In this document: in pieces, positions 1 to 8,803 of the stretch
Layout of the letters: every line of letters starts with the position of its first letter
Position numbering within the stretch: position 1 is the stretch's first letter
The notes under the pieces: generated by a model
What the model was told of the DNA's origin: nothing
Database searches by the model: none
Seen by the model: only the letters and a program-made list of their open reading frames with translations
Translations under genes and position numbers: made by a program
DNA from: Paenibacillus prosopidis
GTDB lineage: Bacteria; Bacillota; Bacilli; Paenibacillales; Paenibacillaceae
DNA length: 64,000 bases
Assembly: GCF_003337375.1 (NCBI RefSeq)
Contig: NZ_QPJD01000020.1
Location: 1 to 64,000, forward strand
Reading direction: 5' to 3'

Positions 1-185
1 ACCAAGCTGTGTATCCGGTATTAGCATTCGTTTCCGAATGTTATCCCAGTCTTACGGGCAGGTTACCTACGTGTTACTCACCCGTCCGCCGCTAACCTTA
101 TCCCGAAGGATAAGATCCGCTCGACTTGCATGTATTAGGCACGCCGCCAGCGTTCGTCCTGAGCCAGGATCAAACTCTCCAAATT
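1..185 (-). rRNA. rrs: 16S ribosomal RNA, 5' end (partial)
   Basis: Read on the minus strand, this stretch starts with the universal bacterial 16S opening (AGAGTTTGATCCTGGCTCAG) and continues with the conserved block CGGCGTGCCTAATACATGCA. Only about the first 185 bases are present; the gene runs off the left edge. The exact mature 5' end, about 5-8 bases before AGAGTTTGATC, is estimated by comparison with Bacillus 16S. It is transcribed away from the window, and its promoter and leader lie at 186-370. Confidence 0.97.
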
Positions 186-260
186 GGTGTTTGATTGCTC
201 AATACTTTTTATCGCTTTTTCCGCTCATCCGTTAGGATTTGCGGGGCAGTTTTACTCGTT

Positions 261-366
261 GTTCAGTTTTCAAAGAACAATCTTTTCTTTCGTTTGTTTC
301 GCTCGCCGTCCGCGTGTTTCTCTCGGCCGGAATTAGAATATACCATGCACCTGCCCAATTGGTCAA
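261..366 (-). promoter_or_regulatory. rRNA operon promoter and leader antitermination element
   Basis: On the minus strand there is a -35 TTGACC (361-366), an 18-base spacer and a -10 TATATT (337-342), about 150 bases before the 16S start. Downstream at 261-280 lies the conserved Bacillales rrn leader segment TTGTTCTTTGAAAACTGAAC. The rest of 186-557 is AT-rich. I see no gene in it, and a second tandem rrn promoter was not found. Confidence 0.7.
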
Positions 367-557
367 GCATTTATTCAAAAAAAGTTTTAAGATCTTTTTA
401 AATACCTGTTCCGTGCTTTTATCTTCTTTTCGAATCAGCTGCTGTTTATATAAATAAACGTATATGCAGTCTTTTAATCAGCCTTAATAATGATATAAAC
501 TAATCATATTAATACTGCTCAAATAAATGATGAATCCGTTCGGAGAGGATGTAAGAT

Positions 558-1499
558 ATGTCATTAGATGAAATAGATCGTATCCCCTCACTTCTGCCTC
601 AATGGGTGGAATCGAGCCGGCAATATTGCATTAACGGAAAAGTTGCTTCATATATACCCGAGTTATCAAAGGCTCCAATCGAAGCTCTGGGAATTCATCT
701 TATCGATGCTCAAGGACATTCCATGAGTGCCGGTGATTCTGATCTTCTTTTTACGATGCAGAGTATATCTAAAGTATTTACCCTTATCTTAGCGCTTATG
801 GACAACGGCGAGGATGTAGTTTTTGACAAAGTAGGTATGGAGCCGACCGGTGACAATTTCAATTCCATGCTTAAGCTGGAGCTTGTACAGCCGGGCATAC
901 CATTTAATCCGCTTATAAATGCCGGGGCTATCGCGATCTCTTCCTTAATTGCCGGAAATAGTCCAATTGAAAAATCTGAACGCGTTCTTAACTTTTTGCG
1001 TGTTCTTTCTAATAATCGTTCACTTGCCTATGACATGGATGTATATCGGTCAGAATCCGAAACGGCTAATCTTAACCGGTCTATGGCTTATTTTTTAAAA
1101 GATAACGGTGTCCTGGATGGCCAAGTAGAGGATGTGCTCGACATTTATTTCCGCCATTGCTCCATTAGCGTTACGTGTGCTGATCTGGCACAGATGGCGT
1201 TAGTGCTTGCCCTAAACGGCAAAAGTCCAGAAACCGGAGAAACGCTTATTCCGCGTCGCTACGTTCAAATCGCGAAAACATTCATGATAACTTGCGGCAT
1301 GTATAATGCGTCCGGCGAATTCGCGATCCAAGTCGGGCTGCCTGCCAAAAGCGGCGTGTCAGGGGGAATACTAACGATGGTTCCCGGTCGATATGGGATC
1401 GGCATTGTCGGACCTGCTTTAAATCGAAAAGGAAATAGCATCGCGGGCGTTGCGCTTCTTGAGACATTATCCAATGAATTCGATTGGAGCTTATTTTAA
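558..1499 (+). CDS. glsA: Glutaminase A
   Basis: This 313-residue cytosolic enzyme hydrolyses L-glutamine to glutamate and ammonia. The family has a serine beta-lactamase-like fold. The SxxK catalytic motif is visible as S69-I-S-K72, followed by the conserved NPLINAGAI segment and, near the C-terminus, the glycine-rich KSGVSGG stretch. Length matches the family (about 310). The start ATG follows GGAGAGGAT about 8 bases upstream. It stands alone, divergent from the rRNA operon and convergent with the DUF1232 gene. It joins glnA and amt in this window as a nitrogen-metabolism gene, but no GlnR-type site was seen in front of it. Identification is by family sequence features. Confidence 0.95.
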   Translation: MSLDEIDRIPSLLPQWVESSRQYCINGKVASYIPELSKAPIEALGIHLIDAQGHSMSAGDSDLLFTMQSISKVFTLILALMDNGEDVVFDKVGMEPTGDNFNSMLKLELVQPGIPFNPLINAGAIAISSLIAGNSPIEKSERVLNFLRVLSNNRSLAYDMDVYRSESETANLNRSMAYFLKDNGVLDGQVEDVLDIYFRHCSISVTCADLAQMALVLALNGKSPETGETLIPRRYVQIAKTFMITCGMYNASGEFAIQVGLPAKSGVSGGILTMVPGRYGIGIVGPALNRKGNSIAGVALLETLSNEFDWSLF

Positions 1500-1501
1500 T
1501 T

Positions 1502-1548
1502 AAGAAGGGCTTCCCATTAGAGTCAATATCTAAAGGGCAGCCCTCTTG
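1502..1548. terminator. Imperfect bidirectional terminator hairpin
   Basis: An imperfect inverted repeat (AGGGCT ... AGCCCT, with CCC ... GGG inside) sits between the convergent glsA and DUF1232 genes. T-rich bases follow on the plus side. The stem is interrupted, so the call rests partly on position. Confidence 0.45.
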
Positions 1549-1560
1549 TTATTACGATTG

Positions 1561-2127
1561 CTATAGCTCTGGATCGATTAGCTTAATATTTTTACTGAGC
1601 ACAAAAAACTTCTCCGCTTTCGCACGATGCTCATCTGTGATTTGTCCGCTAATAGCCTTGTATGCAATTAATACGGCTGTCGCATCATCAACAAACCCTG
1701 CAACCGGCAAAAAATCAGGAAGCAGGTCAAGCGGCATAATCCAATAGGCTAATGCTCCGACTGCCGTAACCTTTGCTGATAGAGGTGTTTTCGGATCGAG
1801 TGAACAATAGTAGAGCGTTACGACCTCCTTCGCGAATGGAACTTTCGCAGCGTAGCGCTTAACCTTTGCCCAAAAACCTTCCTCTACATACTTGGTTTGC
1901 TCCTCGTGATCGCCGATTTTCACAATCCATTTATTGATATCGACTTCCTGCGGCAAGTTATTTTGATTATTACTATCCAATGAATCCTTAAGCTCGTTTG
2001 CAGAAATCTCATAGGGGACTGCCTCTTCTATAAGCTTTGTCCCGCATGATGAGCAAACCGCCAGCAGCAGCCTGTCCGCATCAACTTCATTGTTTCGCCC
2101 ACAGCTTGTGCACTCCACAATAGCCAT
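1561..2127 (-). CDS. DUF1232 membrane protein with N-terminal zinc ribbon
   Basis: The 188-residue protein begins with a short zinc-ribbon-like pair of CxxC motifs (C6/C9 and C25/C28). A linker of about 80 residues follows, then a C-terminal DUF1232 (YkvA-type) hydrophobic region around residues 125-165 with the typical WIMPLDLLPDFLPVAG signature and FVDDATA. DUF1232 proteins are small, poorly characterised membrane proteins, and no enzymatic role can be assigned. The zinc ribbon in front of DUF1232 suggests a regulatory or assembly role, which is inference only. The start ATG is preceded by a G-rich ribosome binding site. It is convergent with glsA and appears monocistronic. Confidence 0.85.
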   Translation of the reverse strand: MAIVECTSCGRNNEVDADRLLLAVCSSCGTKLIEEAVPYEISANELKDSLDSNNQNNLPQEVDINKWIVKIGDHEEQTKYVEEGFWAKVKRYAAKVPFAKEVVTLYYCSLDPKTPLSAKVTAVGALAYWIMPLDLLPDFLPVAGFVDDATAVLIAYKAISGQITDEHRAKAEKFFVLSKNIKLIDPEL

Positions 2128-2190
2128 GCTTCCAACCCCCTTCGTTTTACATACATATACTCCTGCTTTGCAATAATAGTTGCATCAAAA

Positions 2191-4038
2191 CTATGCCTCC
2201 AGCTGTCTGCTAACGAGCGTACTGTAAAATCCTTTCCTCTCTAATAGCTGGATATGCGAGCCTTTCTCGATAATAGTGCCATTCTCCAGCACAACGATCT
2301 GATCCGCCTGCTGAATCGTATTAAGCCGGTGTGCGATAACGAAGCTTGTGCGTCCTTGCATCAACCTCTGCAGCGCTTCTTGAATTTTGATTTCGGTAAC
2401 GGTATCAATACTGCTAGTCGCCTCGTCAAGCACTAATATGGAAGGATTGGCCAAAATAGCCCGAGCAATAGCCAGCAGCTGCTTCTGCCCTTGACTTATC
2501 CCGCTGCCATCCGGCTTGAGAACGGCATCGTAGCCGTCACGCAGCTTTACGATGAAGGAATGGGCATTCGCCAGCTTAGCGGCTTGCTCTACTTCAACAT
2601 CCGTAGCATCAAGTTTGCCGTAACGTATATTTTCGCGAATCGTTCCTTCGAACAGAAACGGATCCTGCAGCACAAACGCCATGTGCGACCGTAAGCTCTC
2701 GCGTTTTATCGTTCGGCTATCGCGGCCGTCAATCGTAATTCGTCCGCCGCTTGCATCGTAAAATCGGCACAACAGCTGAATAAGCGTTGTCTTGCCCGCC
2801 CCTGTCGGGCCAACAAGCGCTATTGTTTCCCCTGGTTTCATGACGAAGCTGACGTCACTAATAGTAGCGGTACGCCCCTCATAAGCGAACGTTACTTCTT
2901 CGAATGCAACAGCACCTTTCACCTCGGCTAATTCGATAGCAGCTCCTTCATCCTTCCGCTCCTCATCTTCGCCAAGCACGTCAAATACCCGTTCCGCACC
3001 GGCTACTGCCGAAAGCAGCGTATTCCATTGATTCGCCAAGTCATTAAGCGGTCTCGTAAACTGCCTCGAATATTCCGCGAAAATAACGATAACACCAACG
3101 GTAATGGCACCGTTTAAAACGAATATTGCCCCAATACCGGCAATTATGGCAAAGCTCAGGTTGTTTAGCGCATTCATCAGCTTCGGGATGAAACCGGAAA
3201 TCGTCTGTGCCCAAAAGCCTGATACGCGTATACGTTCGTTACGCTGCTTGAAGGCTGCAACTACTGTCTGCTCCTGGGAAAACGCCTTCACAATGCGCTG
3301 CCCGGATAGCGTCTCTTCAATATATCCGTTAAGATCACCAAGATTACGCTGCTGCTCCTTGAACAACCGTCCGGTTTGCTTCGTGATCCATTTCATTCCC
3401 AGCACCATAAGCGGTACAATGAGAAAGGTGAGCAGCGTTAGCATCGGACTAAGCGACAGCATCACTGAAACTGTGCCAATGAGCAATAGTACGCTTGAAA
3501 ACACTTGAATGACCGAGCTGTTCAACGAAGAGCTTACATTATCAATATCATTCGTGACCCGGCTCATCAGCTCACCATGCTGACGCTTGCTGAAATAAGG
3601 AATCGGCAGTCGGTGCAAATGCTCGAACAATTGAACACGCATCCGGTATACGGTTTGCTGCGAGATCGTAATCATCCAAATGCTTTGCAGCCACATGGTA
3701 ATCGAATGAAGGATATAGACAACTGCCATTCCGATTAAAAATGTAATAAATCCGCTGTCACGGTTCATGATAAAATGATCGATAGCCGTCCCCGCTAAAT
3801 AGGGGCCCAGCAAGGAAAACGCCGAGCTAAGCAGCACCATGATCATAACCGCAGCAAGCCTACCTTTATAGACCGTTAAATAACTCCACATTTGCTTTAG
3901 CGTGCGGACTGTATTTTTTGGTCTAGGCTTGCGTTTGGCTTTCCCTCCAGTGTCTGGTCCCTCTATATTCGATTGTGCCGCTTGTTCAGGCCGAGGATAC
4001 TGAAAAGGCTCCTTCCATTTATTAAGCACGGGATACAC
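2191..4038 (-). CDS. Heterodimeric ABC exporter, subunit 2 (TMD-NBD)
   Basis: This 615-residue half-transporter has a hydrophilic N-terminal extension of about 50 residues, six membrane segments, then a nucleotide-binding domain. Visible motifs are Walker A GPTGAGKTT, Walker B ILVLDEATSSID with the catalytic Glu intact, and the switch His in FVIAHRLNT. The ABC signature is degenerate: SQGQ replaces SGGQ. It overlaps the upstream partner by 17 bases, so the two are cotranscribed and probably form a heterodimer like YfiBC/BmrCD or TM287/288. Substrate is unknown; multidrug or lipid-like compounds are typical for this family. The first ATG lies inside the overlap and was kept. Confidence 0.92.
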   Translation of the reverse strand: MYPVLNKWKEPFQYPRPEQAAQSNIEGPDTGGKAKRKPRPKNTVRTLKQMWSYLTVYKGRLAAVMIMVLLSSAFSLLGPYLAGTAIDHFIMNRDSGFITFLIGMAVVYILHSITMWLQSIWMITISQQTVYRMRVQLFEHLHRLPIPYFSKRQHGELMSRVTNDIDNVSSSLNSSVIQVFSSVLLLIGTVSVMLSLSPMLTLLTFLIVPLMVLGMKWITKQTGRLFKEQQRNLGDLNGYIEETLSGQRIVKAFSQEQTVVAAFKQRNERIRVSGFWAQTISGFIPKLMNALNNLSFAIIAGIGAIFVLNGAITVGVIVIFAEYSRQFTRPLNDLANQWNTLLSAVAGAERVFDVLGEDEERKDEGAAIELAEVKGAVAFEEVTFAYEGRTATISDVSFVMKPGETIALVGPTGAGKTTLIQLLCRFYDASGGRITIDGRDSRTIKRESLRSHMAFVLQDPFLFEGTIRENIRYGKLDATDVEVEQAAKLANAHSFIVKLRDGYDAVLKPDGSGISQGQKQLLAIARAILANPSILVLDEATSSIDTVTEIKIQEALQRLMQGRTSFVIAHRLNTIQQADQIVVLENGTIIEKGSHIQLLERKGFYSTLVSRQLEA

Positions 4039-5752
4039 CTTCCTTCCCGAACTGCGATTCGTAGATTTTTCGGTATAAGACCGACTCGCGAATCAGCTGC
4101 TCATGGGTACCTTGAGCGAGCAATTCTCCTTCATCCAGCAGCAATATCGAATCTGCGTTTACGGTTGAGCTAATTTTTTGCGTGATGAGAAAGGTTGTGC
4201 AGTTCATTTGTTTTATCGCGTGCAGCAATGCCTCTTCCGTTCGAACGTCTAAAGCGCTCGTACTATCATCAAGCAGCAAAATAACAGGCTTCCTTACTAG
4301 CGCGCGGGCAATCGTCAGCCGCTGCTTCTGCCCCCCTGACAAATTAACGCCCTTCTGGCCTACGATCGTATCGTATTGCTCCGGCAGACTCAAGATCGTG
4401 TCATGAATTTGTGCCAGCTTTGCAGCTTCCATAATCTCTTCAAGAGTAGCATCGTCCTTACCCCATCGAATATTTTGCTCCACGGTGCCTGTAAACAGCA
4501 TGACCTCTTGAGGAACGTATCCTATTTGCTTGCGAAGCAGGTCCAGCTTCATTCGACGATTGTCCGTTCCATCGACTCGGATTGTCCCATCCTGCACGTC
4601 ATACAGCCGGGGAATAAGCTGAATAAGCGAAGATTTGCCTGACCCTGTCGCCCCCATGATCGCAATTCTCTGACCTGGCTTCGCTGCAAACGAAATATCG
4701 TTTAAAACCCTTTGCTGCGTATCCGGATAGAGAAACGAAACATGTTCAAAAGCCACGTGTCCGTTTCGCAGCGTTACAGCCGCATCGCTTTTCTGCGAAT
4801 CCTTTAAGTCGATATCCGTTAACAGGACCTCTTCTATTCGCTGCGCCGATGCGCGCGCACGCGAAAAGTTAACAACAATCATGGACATGATGGACAATGC
4901 CGCAGTCGTCCTGGTCGCATAATTAACGATGGCCACTACTTCACCTACAGTGGCACCATTAATATCAAGCTCAACACGTCCGAACCACAGTACCGCCATT
5001 ACGGACGCATTCATAACAAGCAAAATGATAGGCATTGTCATCTCCGTCAGTCGCAGCGCTGCGACTGTACGATCCATCAGCTGCCCGCTTGACTGCGAGA
5101 AACGTTCCGATTCATGCTTCATGCGCACGAACACTCTGACGATGCGCATCCCAATCAAATTTTGCTGCATAACGCCATTAACTTGATCAAGCTGAAGTTG
5201 TACCGACTGGAAAAGCGCAGCACCCTTCTTGAGCACCCAAAGCAGGAATATGCCCAGAAAGGGAACAGCTGCCGCAAGCCATAGCGCCAGCTTCGGTTGT
5301 ACGATAAAAGCCATTACGATGCTTCCGATAACAAGCAGCGGAGCGCGGAGCATGATGCGGAGACCCATAAACACCGTATTTTGCAGCTGCATGACGTCGT
5401 TTGTTAGTCTTGTAATAAGGGAAGATTCCGGGAAGCGGTTAAAATTAGCAAATGAGAACGATTGCACTTTGTCATATAGCCTCTCCCGAAGGTCAAAGCC
5501 GAAGCTTTGACTCACATGAGAAGCATAGAAGGAGCTGAATATACCAACAATAAATGCAATGGCGGAGCAGCCAAGGAGAATTCCGCCCCAATTAAGCACA
5601 ACCGATAAATCATCCTGCCCGATACCATCATCGATAATTTTAGAAATAATAAAGGGCTGAAGCAGCTCGACCGTAAGCTCCATAAGCATGAGCAGCAGCG
5701 CAATGCCGGCTGCAAACCGGTGCTTTTTCAAAAAAGTAAACATGGTCAGCAT
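4022..5752 (-). CDS. Heterodimeric ABC exporter, subunit 1 (TMD-NBD)
   Basis: This 576-residue half-transporter has six membrane helices followed by an ATPase domain. Walker A (GATGSGKSS) and a canonical signature (LSGGQKQR) are present. The residue after the Walker B aspartate is Asp, not Glu (ILLLDDSTSALD), and the switch-loop His is Gln (FLITQKISS). These changes mark this subunit as carrier of the degenerate ATP site in an asymmetric exporter; the matching degenerate signature is in the partner encoded next to it. Size and order resemble YfiB-YfiC of Bacillus subtilis. The gene is first in the two-gene operon. Transported substrate unknown. Confidence 0.92.
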   Translation of the reverse strand: MLTMFTFLKKHRFAAGIALLLMLMELTVELLQPFIISKIIDDGIGQDDLSVVLNWGGILLGCSAIAFIVGIFSSFYASHVSQSFGFDLRERLYDKVQSFSFANFNRFPESSLITRLTNDVMQLQNTVFMGLRIMLRAPLLVIGSIVMAFIVQPKLALWLAAAVPFLGIFLLWVLKKGAALFQSVQLQLDQVNGVMQQNLIGMRIVRVFVRMKHESERFSQSSGQLMDRTVAALRLTEMTMPIILLVMNASVMAVLWFGRVELDINGATVGEVVAIVNYATRTTAALSIMSMIVVNFSRARASAQRIEEVLLTDIDLKDSQKSDAAVTLRNGHVAFEHVSFLYPDTQQRVLNDISFAAKPGQRIAIMGATGSGKSSLIQLIPRLYDVQDGTIRVDGTDNRRMKLDLLRKQIGYVPQEVMLFTGTVEQNIRWGKDDATLEEIMEAAKLAQIHDTILSLPEQYDTIVGQKGVNLSGGQKQRLTIARALVRKPVILLLDDSTSALDVRTEEALLHAIKQMNCTTFLITQKISSTVNADSILLLDEGELLAQGTHEQLIRESVLYRKIYESQFGKEGVSRA

Positions 5753-5957
5753 CGTTGATCCTCCGAGTATTATAAGCTTCTGCGATCAGATGTTGCTTCT
5801 GATTGCGGTCATACTCATTATATATGCTGGGGTCGGAAATGGCATTTATTTTGAAGAACTTCAATATATGGGGAGCGAGAATCGAGGCCAAGCTTAGCAA
5901 GCAGAAGTTATCGGCACTGAAGGAAACCGCCTACTCGCTTACTTAGACATGCAGCTC

Positions 5958-6878
5958 CTATGAGCTGCGTGCGTCTTCATAGAAAACACGGAACATCATG
6001 TCGTGATTGTAGTTGCCGAAGCCTTTGCCGTACAACGTTAATCCGCCTACATGTACAGCGTCTTCCTTAACTTCTATCCGGAAGGTCCAATAGTTTCGTT
6101 CAAGTCCGATCTCGCCGATTCCGACAGATGACATATGCTGCCCATCGATTAACGTTCCGTCCTCTTGTATACGAATCACCTTTAGCAAGCCGTACTGGTT
6201 AACGCGATCCTGCCACCAAGGAGGTGAATAGCGACCGCGAACCTCGCCATAATCGCCTGGGCTTGTCCACATACCGATGTCCATTCCATTAAGCGTGAAG
6301 TTGATGTCGGAAGGCCAATTTTCATTTATTCCCGGCGCTTCAGAGCCTAGTTCCACCGTTATTTCCAATGCGACCGGACGCTGCCCCGCCAGCAAATAAT
6401 TCGGAACCTTGTACTCGACGTAGCCTTTGCCGAACCATAAAATACTTGCATTCATCCGCTCAGGCTCCAGGAAAAAACGCGGATCATCGAATTGTCCAAT
6501 CATTTTATCTACCGTCGCAATGCCGCATGTCGGGAAAACCTCAAACTGCGTAAAGTGTCCTACTGGCACGCTAACCTCATGAACTTTCTTCACATCAAGT
6601 GTAGGATGCGGCAGTTCGATTGATATCGAGCGTTCGGCGAGCGTGCAAATTTTATGCGTGCCCCCATGCTTGCGCACCATTTTCGTCTGAACGATTCCCG
6701 CTTTCTCCAGCTTCTTTACATGCATCGTTACTATTGCACTGCTTAAGCCAAGCGACTCCGCCAGCTCTTTCACATTCATTAAATTGTTCGCAAGCAAATT
6801 TATTATTGACAGCCGTACTGGACTAGCTAAAGCTTCATATAGAGGCAGCCACGACTCGTCTGTATTCGCATGTATCAT
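5958..6878 (-). CDS. ArsR-family winged-helix transcriptional regulator
   Basis: The 306-residue protein has an N-terminal winged helix (about residues 8-75, with ASPVRLSIINLLANN and a recognition helix near SSAIVTMHVKKLEKAG) and a long C-terminal domain that I do not recognise. That domain is far larger than in metal-sensing ArsR proteins and lacks their cysteine motif; a small-molecule, perhaps sugar, sensor is likely. It lies downstream of the arabinofuranosidase gene in the same orientation, so control of that gene by arabinose-containing ligands is an inference. The start is preceded by AGGAGG at 8 bases. A 7-bp inverted repeat (CTATTGT/ACAATAG, 6897-6913) just upstream could be an operator. 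Confidence 0.8.
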   Translation of the reverse strand: MIHANTDESWLPLYEALASPVRLSIINLLANNLMNVKELAESLGLSSAIVTMHVKKLEKAGIVQTKMVRKHGGTHKICTLAERSISIELPHPTLDVKKVHEVSVPVGHFTQFEVFPTCGIATVDKMIGQFDDPRFFLEPERMNASILWFGKGYVEYKVPNYLLAGQRPVALEITVELGSEAPGINENWPSDINFTLNGMDIGMWTSPGDYGEVRGRYSPPWWQDRVNQYGLLKVIRIQEDGTLIDGQHMSSVGIGEIGLERNYWTFRIEVKEDAVHVGGLTLYGKGFGNYNHDMMFRVFYEDARSS

Positions 6879-6896
6879 CCTTCATTCCTCCTCTCC

Positions 6897-6953
6897 CTAT
6901 TGTATAACAATAGAAGGGCATCCCAAAAGCCGTAAATACGGCTTCCGGACACC
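6897..6953 (-). promoter_or_regulatory. Inverted repeat and hairpin between abfA and the ArsR gene
   Basis: Two structures are visible. CTATTGT-ATA-ACAATAG (6897-6913) is a perfect 7-bp inverted repeat directly before the ArsR ribosome binding site and may be an operator. A longer stem around 6925-6950 (AAGCCGTA/TACGGCTT core, with flanking complementarity) lies just after abfA and may end or attenuate its transcript. Neither carries a long T-run. Confidence 0.4.
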
Positions 6954-6981
6954 CCTTCCAACTATGGTGCTCAGAAATAAA

Positions 6982-8490
6982 TTACAACTTAATGCGGATA
7001 ACGTTCCACGATGCCTTGCCAAGCGTTGCTTCAATTTTTCCGTTACCATCAATAGCAGCATTTCCGCCCGAATGAGGCTTGACACGATCCTGAGCATCCA
7101 CAGTATTGGTCGCCCTCAGGTCATCGTTCTCCAAAACAATGTGTTCAATAATTCGGCAAGAACCAAAGCTGCGAAGGTCGATTTCGAAAGGCAATGCTTC
7201 GTCAAGCTTACGGTTTACCGCAAACACGGTCACTTCTTCCTTCTCTTCGTTGTGAACCGCAACAGCTTCCAGATAAGGCACGTCGGTAAAGTCCTTAGAA
7301 TCATACTTTGGAGACTTCACGAGCGGCACAAGCACCGTCCCACGGCCGAATAAGCTAGTATGCATGTATGGATAATAGATCGTTTGCTTCCATGCTGCTC
7401 CGCCATTCTCCGTCATAATTGGCGCAATAACGTTAACGAGCTGCGCGATACATGCCATTTTCACACGATCCGCACGCTTGAGCATACTGATCAGCATGCA
7501 GCCAACAACGAGCGCATCCTCATGGTTGTACACATCCTCCAATTGAGGCGGTGCGATTTGCCACGGGTCGAGTTTTCTGTCCGATTCATTCGAATGATAC
7601 CAAACGTTCCATTCATCGAAGGAAAGATTAATTTTCTTCTTGCCGCGTTTCTTCGCTTGTACATAATCTGCAGTAGAAATGACCGTGTTTATAAACGAAT
7701 CCATGCTCATCGATTGCGCAAGGAAATTTGCAGGGTCGTTGCTTCGATTTCCGTAATATTGGTGAATCGAAATATAATCGACTTCATTGTATGTCAAATC
7801 AAGAACGGTTGACTCCCATTCCGGGAACGTCTGCATGCCAATTGCCGAACTGCCGCACGCAACAAGCTCAATCGCAGGATCCGTCCATCTCATTACTTTT
7901 GCGGTCTCGCTCGCCAATCGGCCATATTCTACCGCTGTTTTATGACCAATTTGCCAAGGACCATCCATTTCGTTCCCAAGACACCACGTTTTAATATTAT
8001 GCGGATTCTTGTATCCATGCTGAATGCGGAGATCGCTCCAGTAAGAGCCGGACGGGTGATTCGAATATTCGATAAGATTACGTGCTTCGTCTATGCCGCG
8101 AGTCCCTAAATTAACCGCCATCATTGCTTCTGTATTCGCCTTCTTGCACCAATCTACAAATTCATTCAACCCGATCCAATTTGGTTCAATCGTTCTCCAG
8201 GCAAGCTCAAGTCTTCTTGGACGCTTGTCAACCGGACCCACTCCGTCCTCCCAATTGTAACCGGATACAAAATTACCTCCCGGATAACGGACAATCGGAA
8301 CATCTAGTCCCTTTACAAGCTCAAGCACGTCCGAACGGAAGCCCTGCTCATCCGCTTGCGGATGATCCGCTTCGTAAATACCGCCATATACCGCACGTCC
8401 AAGATGCTCAATGAAAGATCCGTATATTCGTTTATCAACTTCTCCAATTTGAAAATCTTTATCCACGATCATCGAAGCTTTGTCTGCCAT
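6982..8490 (-). CDS. abfA: Alpha-L-arabinofuranosidase, GH51
   Basis: The 502-residue cytosolic glycosidase releases terminal arabinofuranose from arabinan and arabinoxylan oligosaccharides. GH51 hallmarks are visible: a substrate-binding RYPGGNF segment, the acid/base Glu in LGNEMDGPW, and the nucleophile Glu in SFDEWNVWY. There is no signal peptide, as in Bacillus AbfA, so it acts on imported oligosaccharides. I chose the ATG at 8490 because GAGGTGG lies six bases before it; an in-frame ATG at 8505 has no spacing for this site. The following ArsR-family gene may regulate it. Upstream DNA is rich in ATTAAT palindromes. Confidence 0.95.
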   Translation of the reverse strand: MADKASMIVDKDFQIGEVDKRIYGSFIEHLGRAVYGGIYEADHPQADEQGFRSDVLELVKGLDVPIVRYPGGNFVSGYNWEDGVGPVDKRPRRLELAWRTIEPNWIGLNEFVDWCKKANTEAMMAVNLGTRGIDEARNLIEYSNHPSGSYWSDLRIQHGYKNPHNIKTWCLGNEMDGPWQIGHKTAVEYGRLASETAKVMRWTDPAIELVACGSSAIGMQTFPEWESTVLDLTYNEVDYISIHQYYGNRSNDPANFLAQSMSMDSFINTVISTADYVQAKKRGKKKINLSFDEWNVWYHSNESDRKLDPWQIAPPQLEDVYNHEDALVVGCMLISMLKRADRVKMACIAQLVNVIAPIMTENGGAAWKQTIYYPYMHTSLFGRGTVLVPLVKSPKYDSKDFTDVPYLEAVAVHNEEKEEVTVFAVNRKLDEALPFEIDLRSFGSCRIIEHIVLENDDLRATNTVDAQDRVKPHSGGNAAIDGNGKIEATLGKASWNVIRIKL

Positions 8491-8511
8491 GTTCATCCAC
8501 CTCATCTTCAG

Positions 8512-8635
8512 ATTAATAAATCAATTAATTAATAGGATAATCATTAATAAGGACTCTCAATGTTATTTAACTATATGATTTAAATTAATGCAAGTATTAA
8601 TTTCAGGAGACTTGAATTAATAAATTTATTAATTC
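8512..8635 (-). promoter_or_regulatory. Cluster of ATTAAT palindromes upstream of abfA
   Basis: The AT-rich region before abfA holds a perfect 22-bp palindrome at 8614-8635 (arms GAATTAATAAA and its complement). A related imperfect one lies near 8513-8535 (ATTAATAAAT ... ATTAATTAAT). Single ATTAAT elements occur near 8543 and 8596. The repeated half-site suggests cooperative repressor binding, plausibly by the nearby ArsR-type protein. No gene is seen in 8506-8803. Confidence 0.45.
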
Positions 8636-8803
8636 TATTCAATGATAGATCTTATACCGATATAAGACTTTATAACCACTCGCAAAGGTAGTCCAAATTC
8701 CCTAATTTAAACCTATTTGTTCCTTGAGTTAACACTCTTTTTCGACTACTATGGAACTATAAGGTAATTCCATTGATTCAACACTACGGCAGGAGTTGAG
8801 AAC

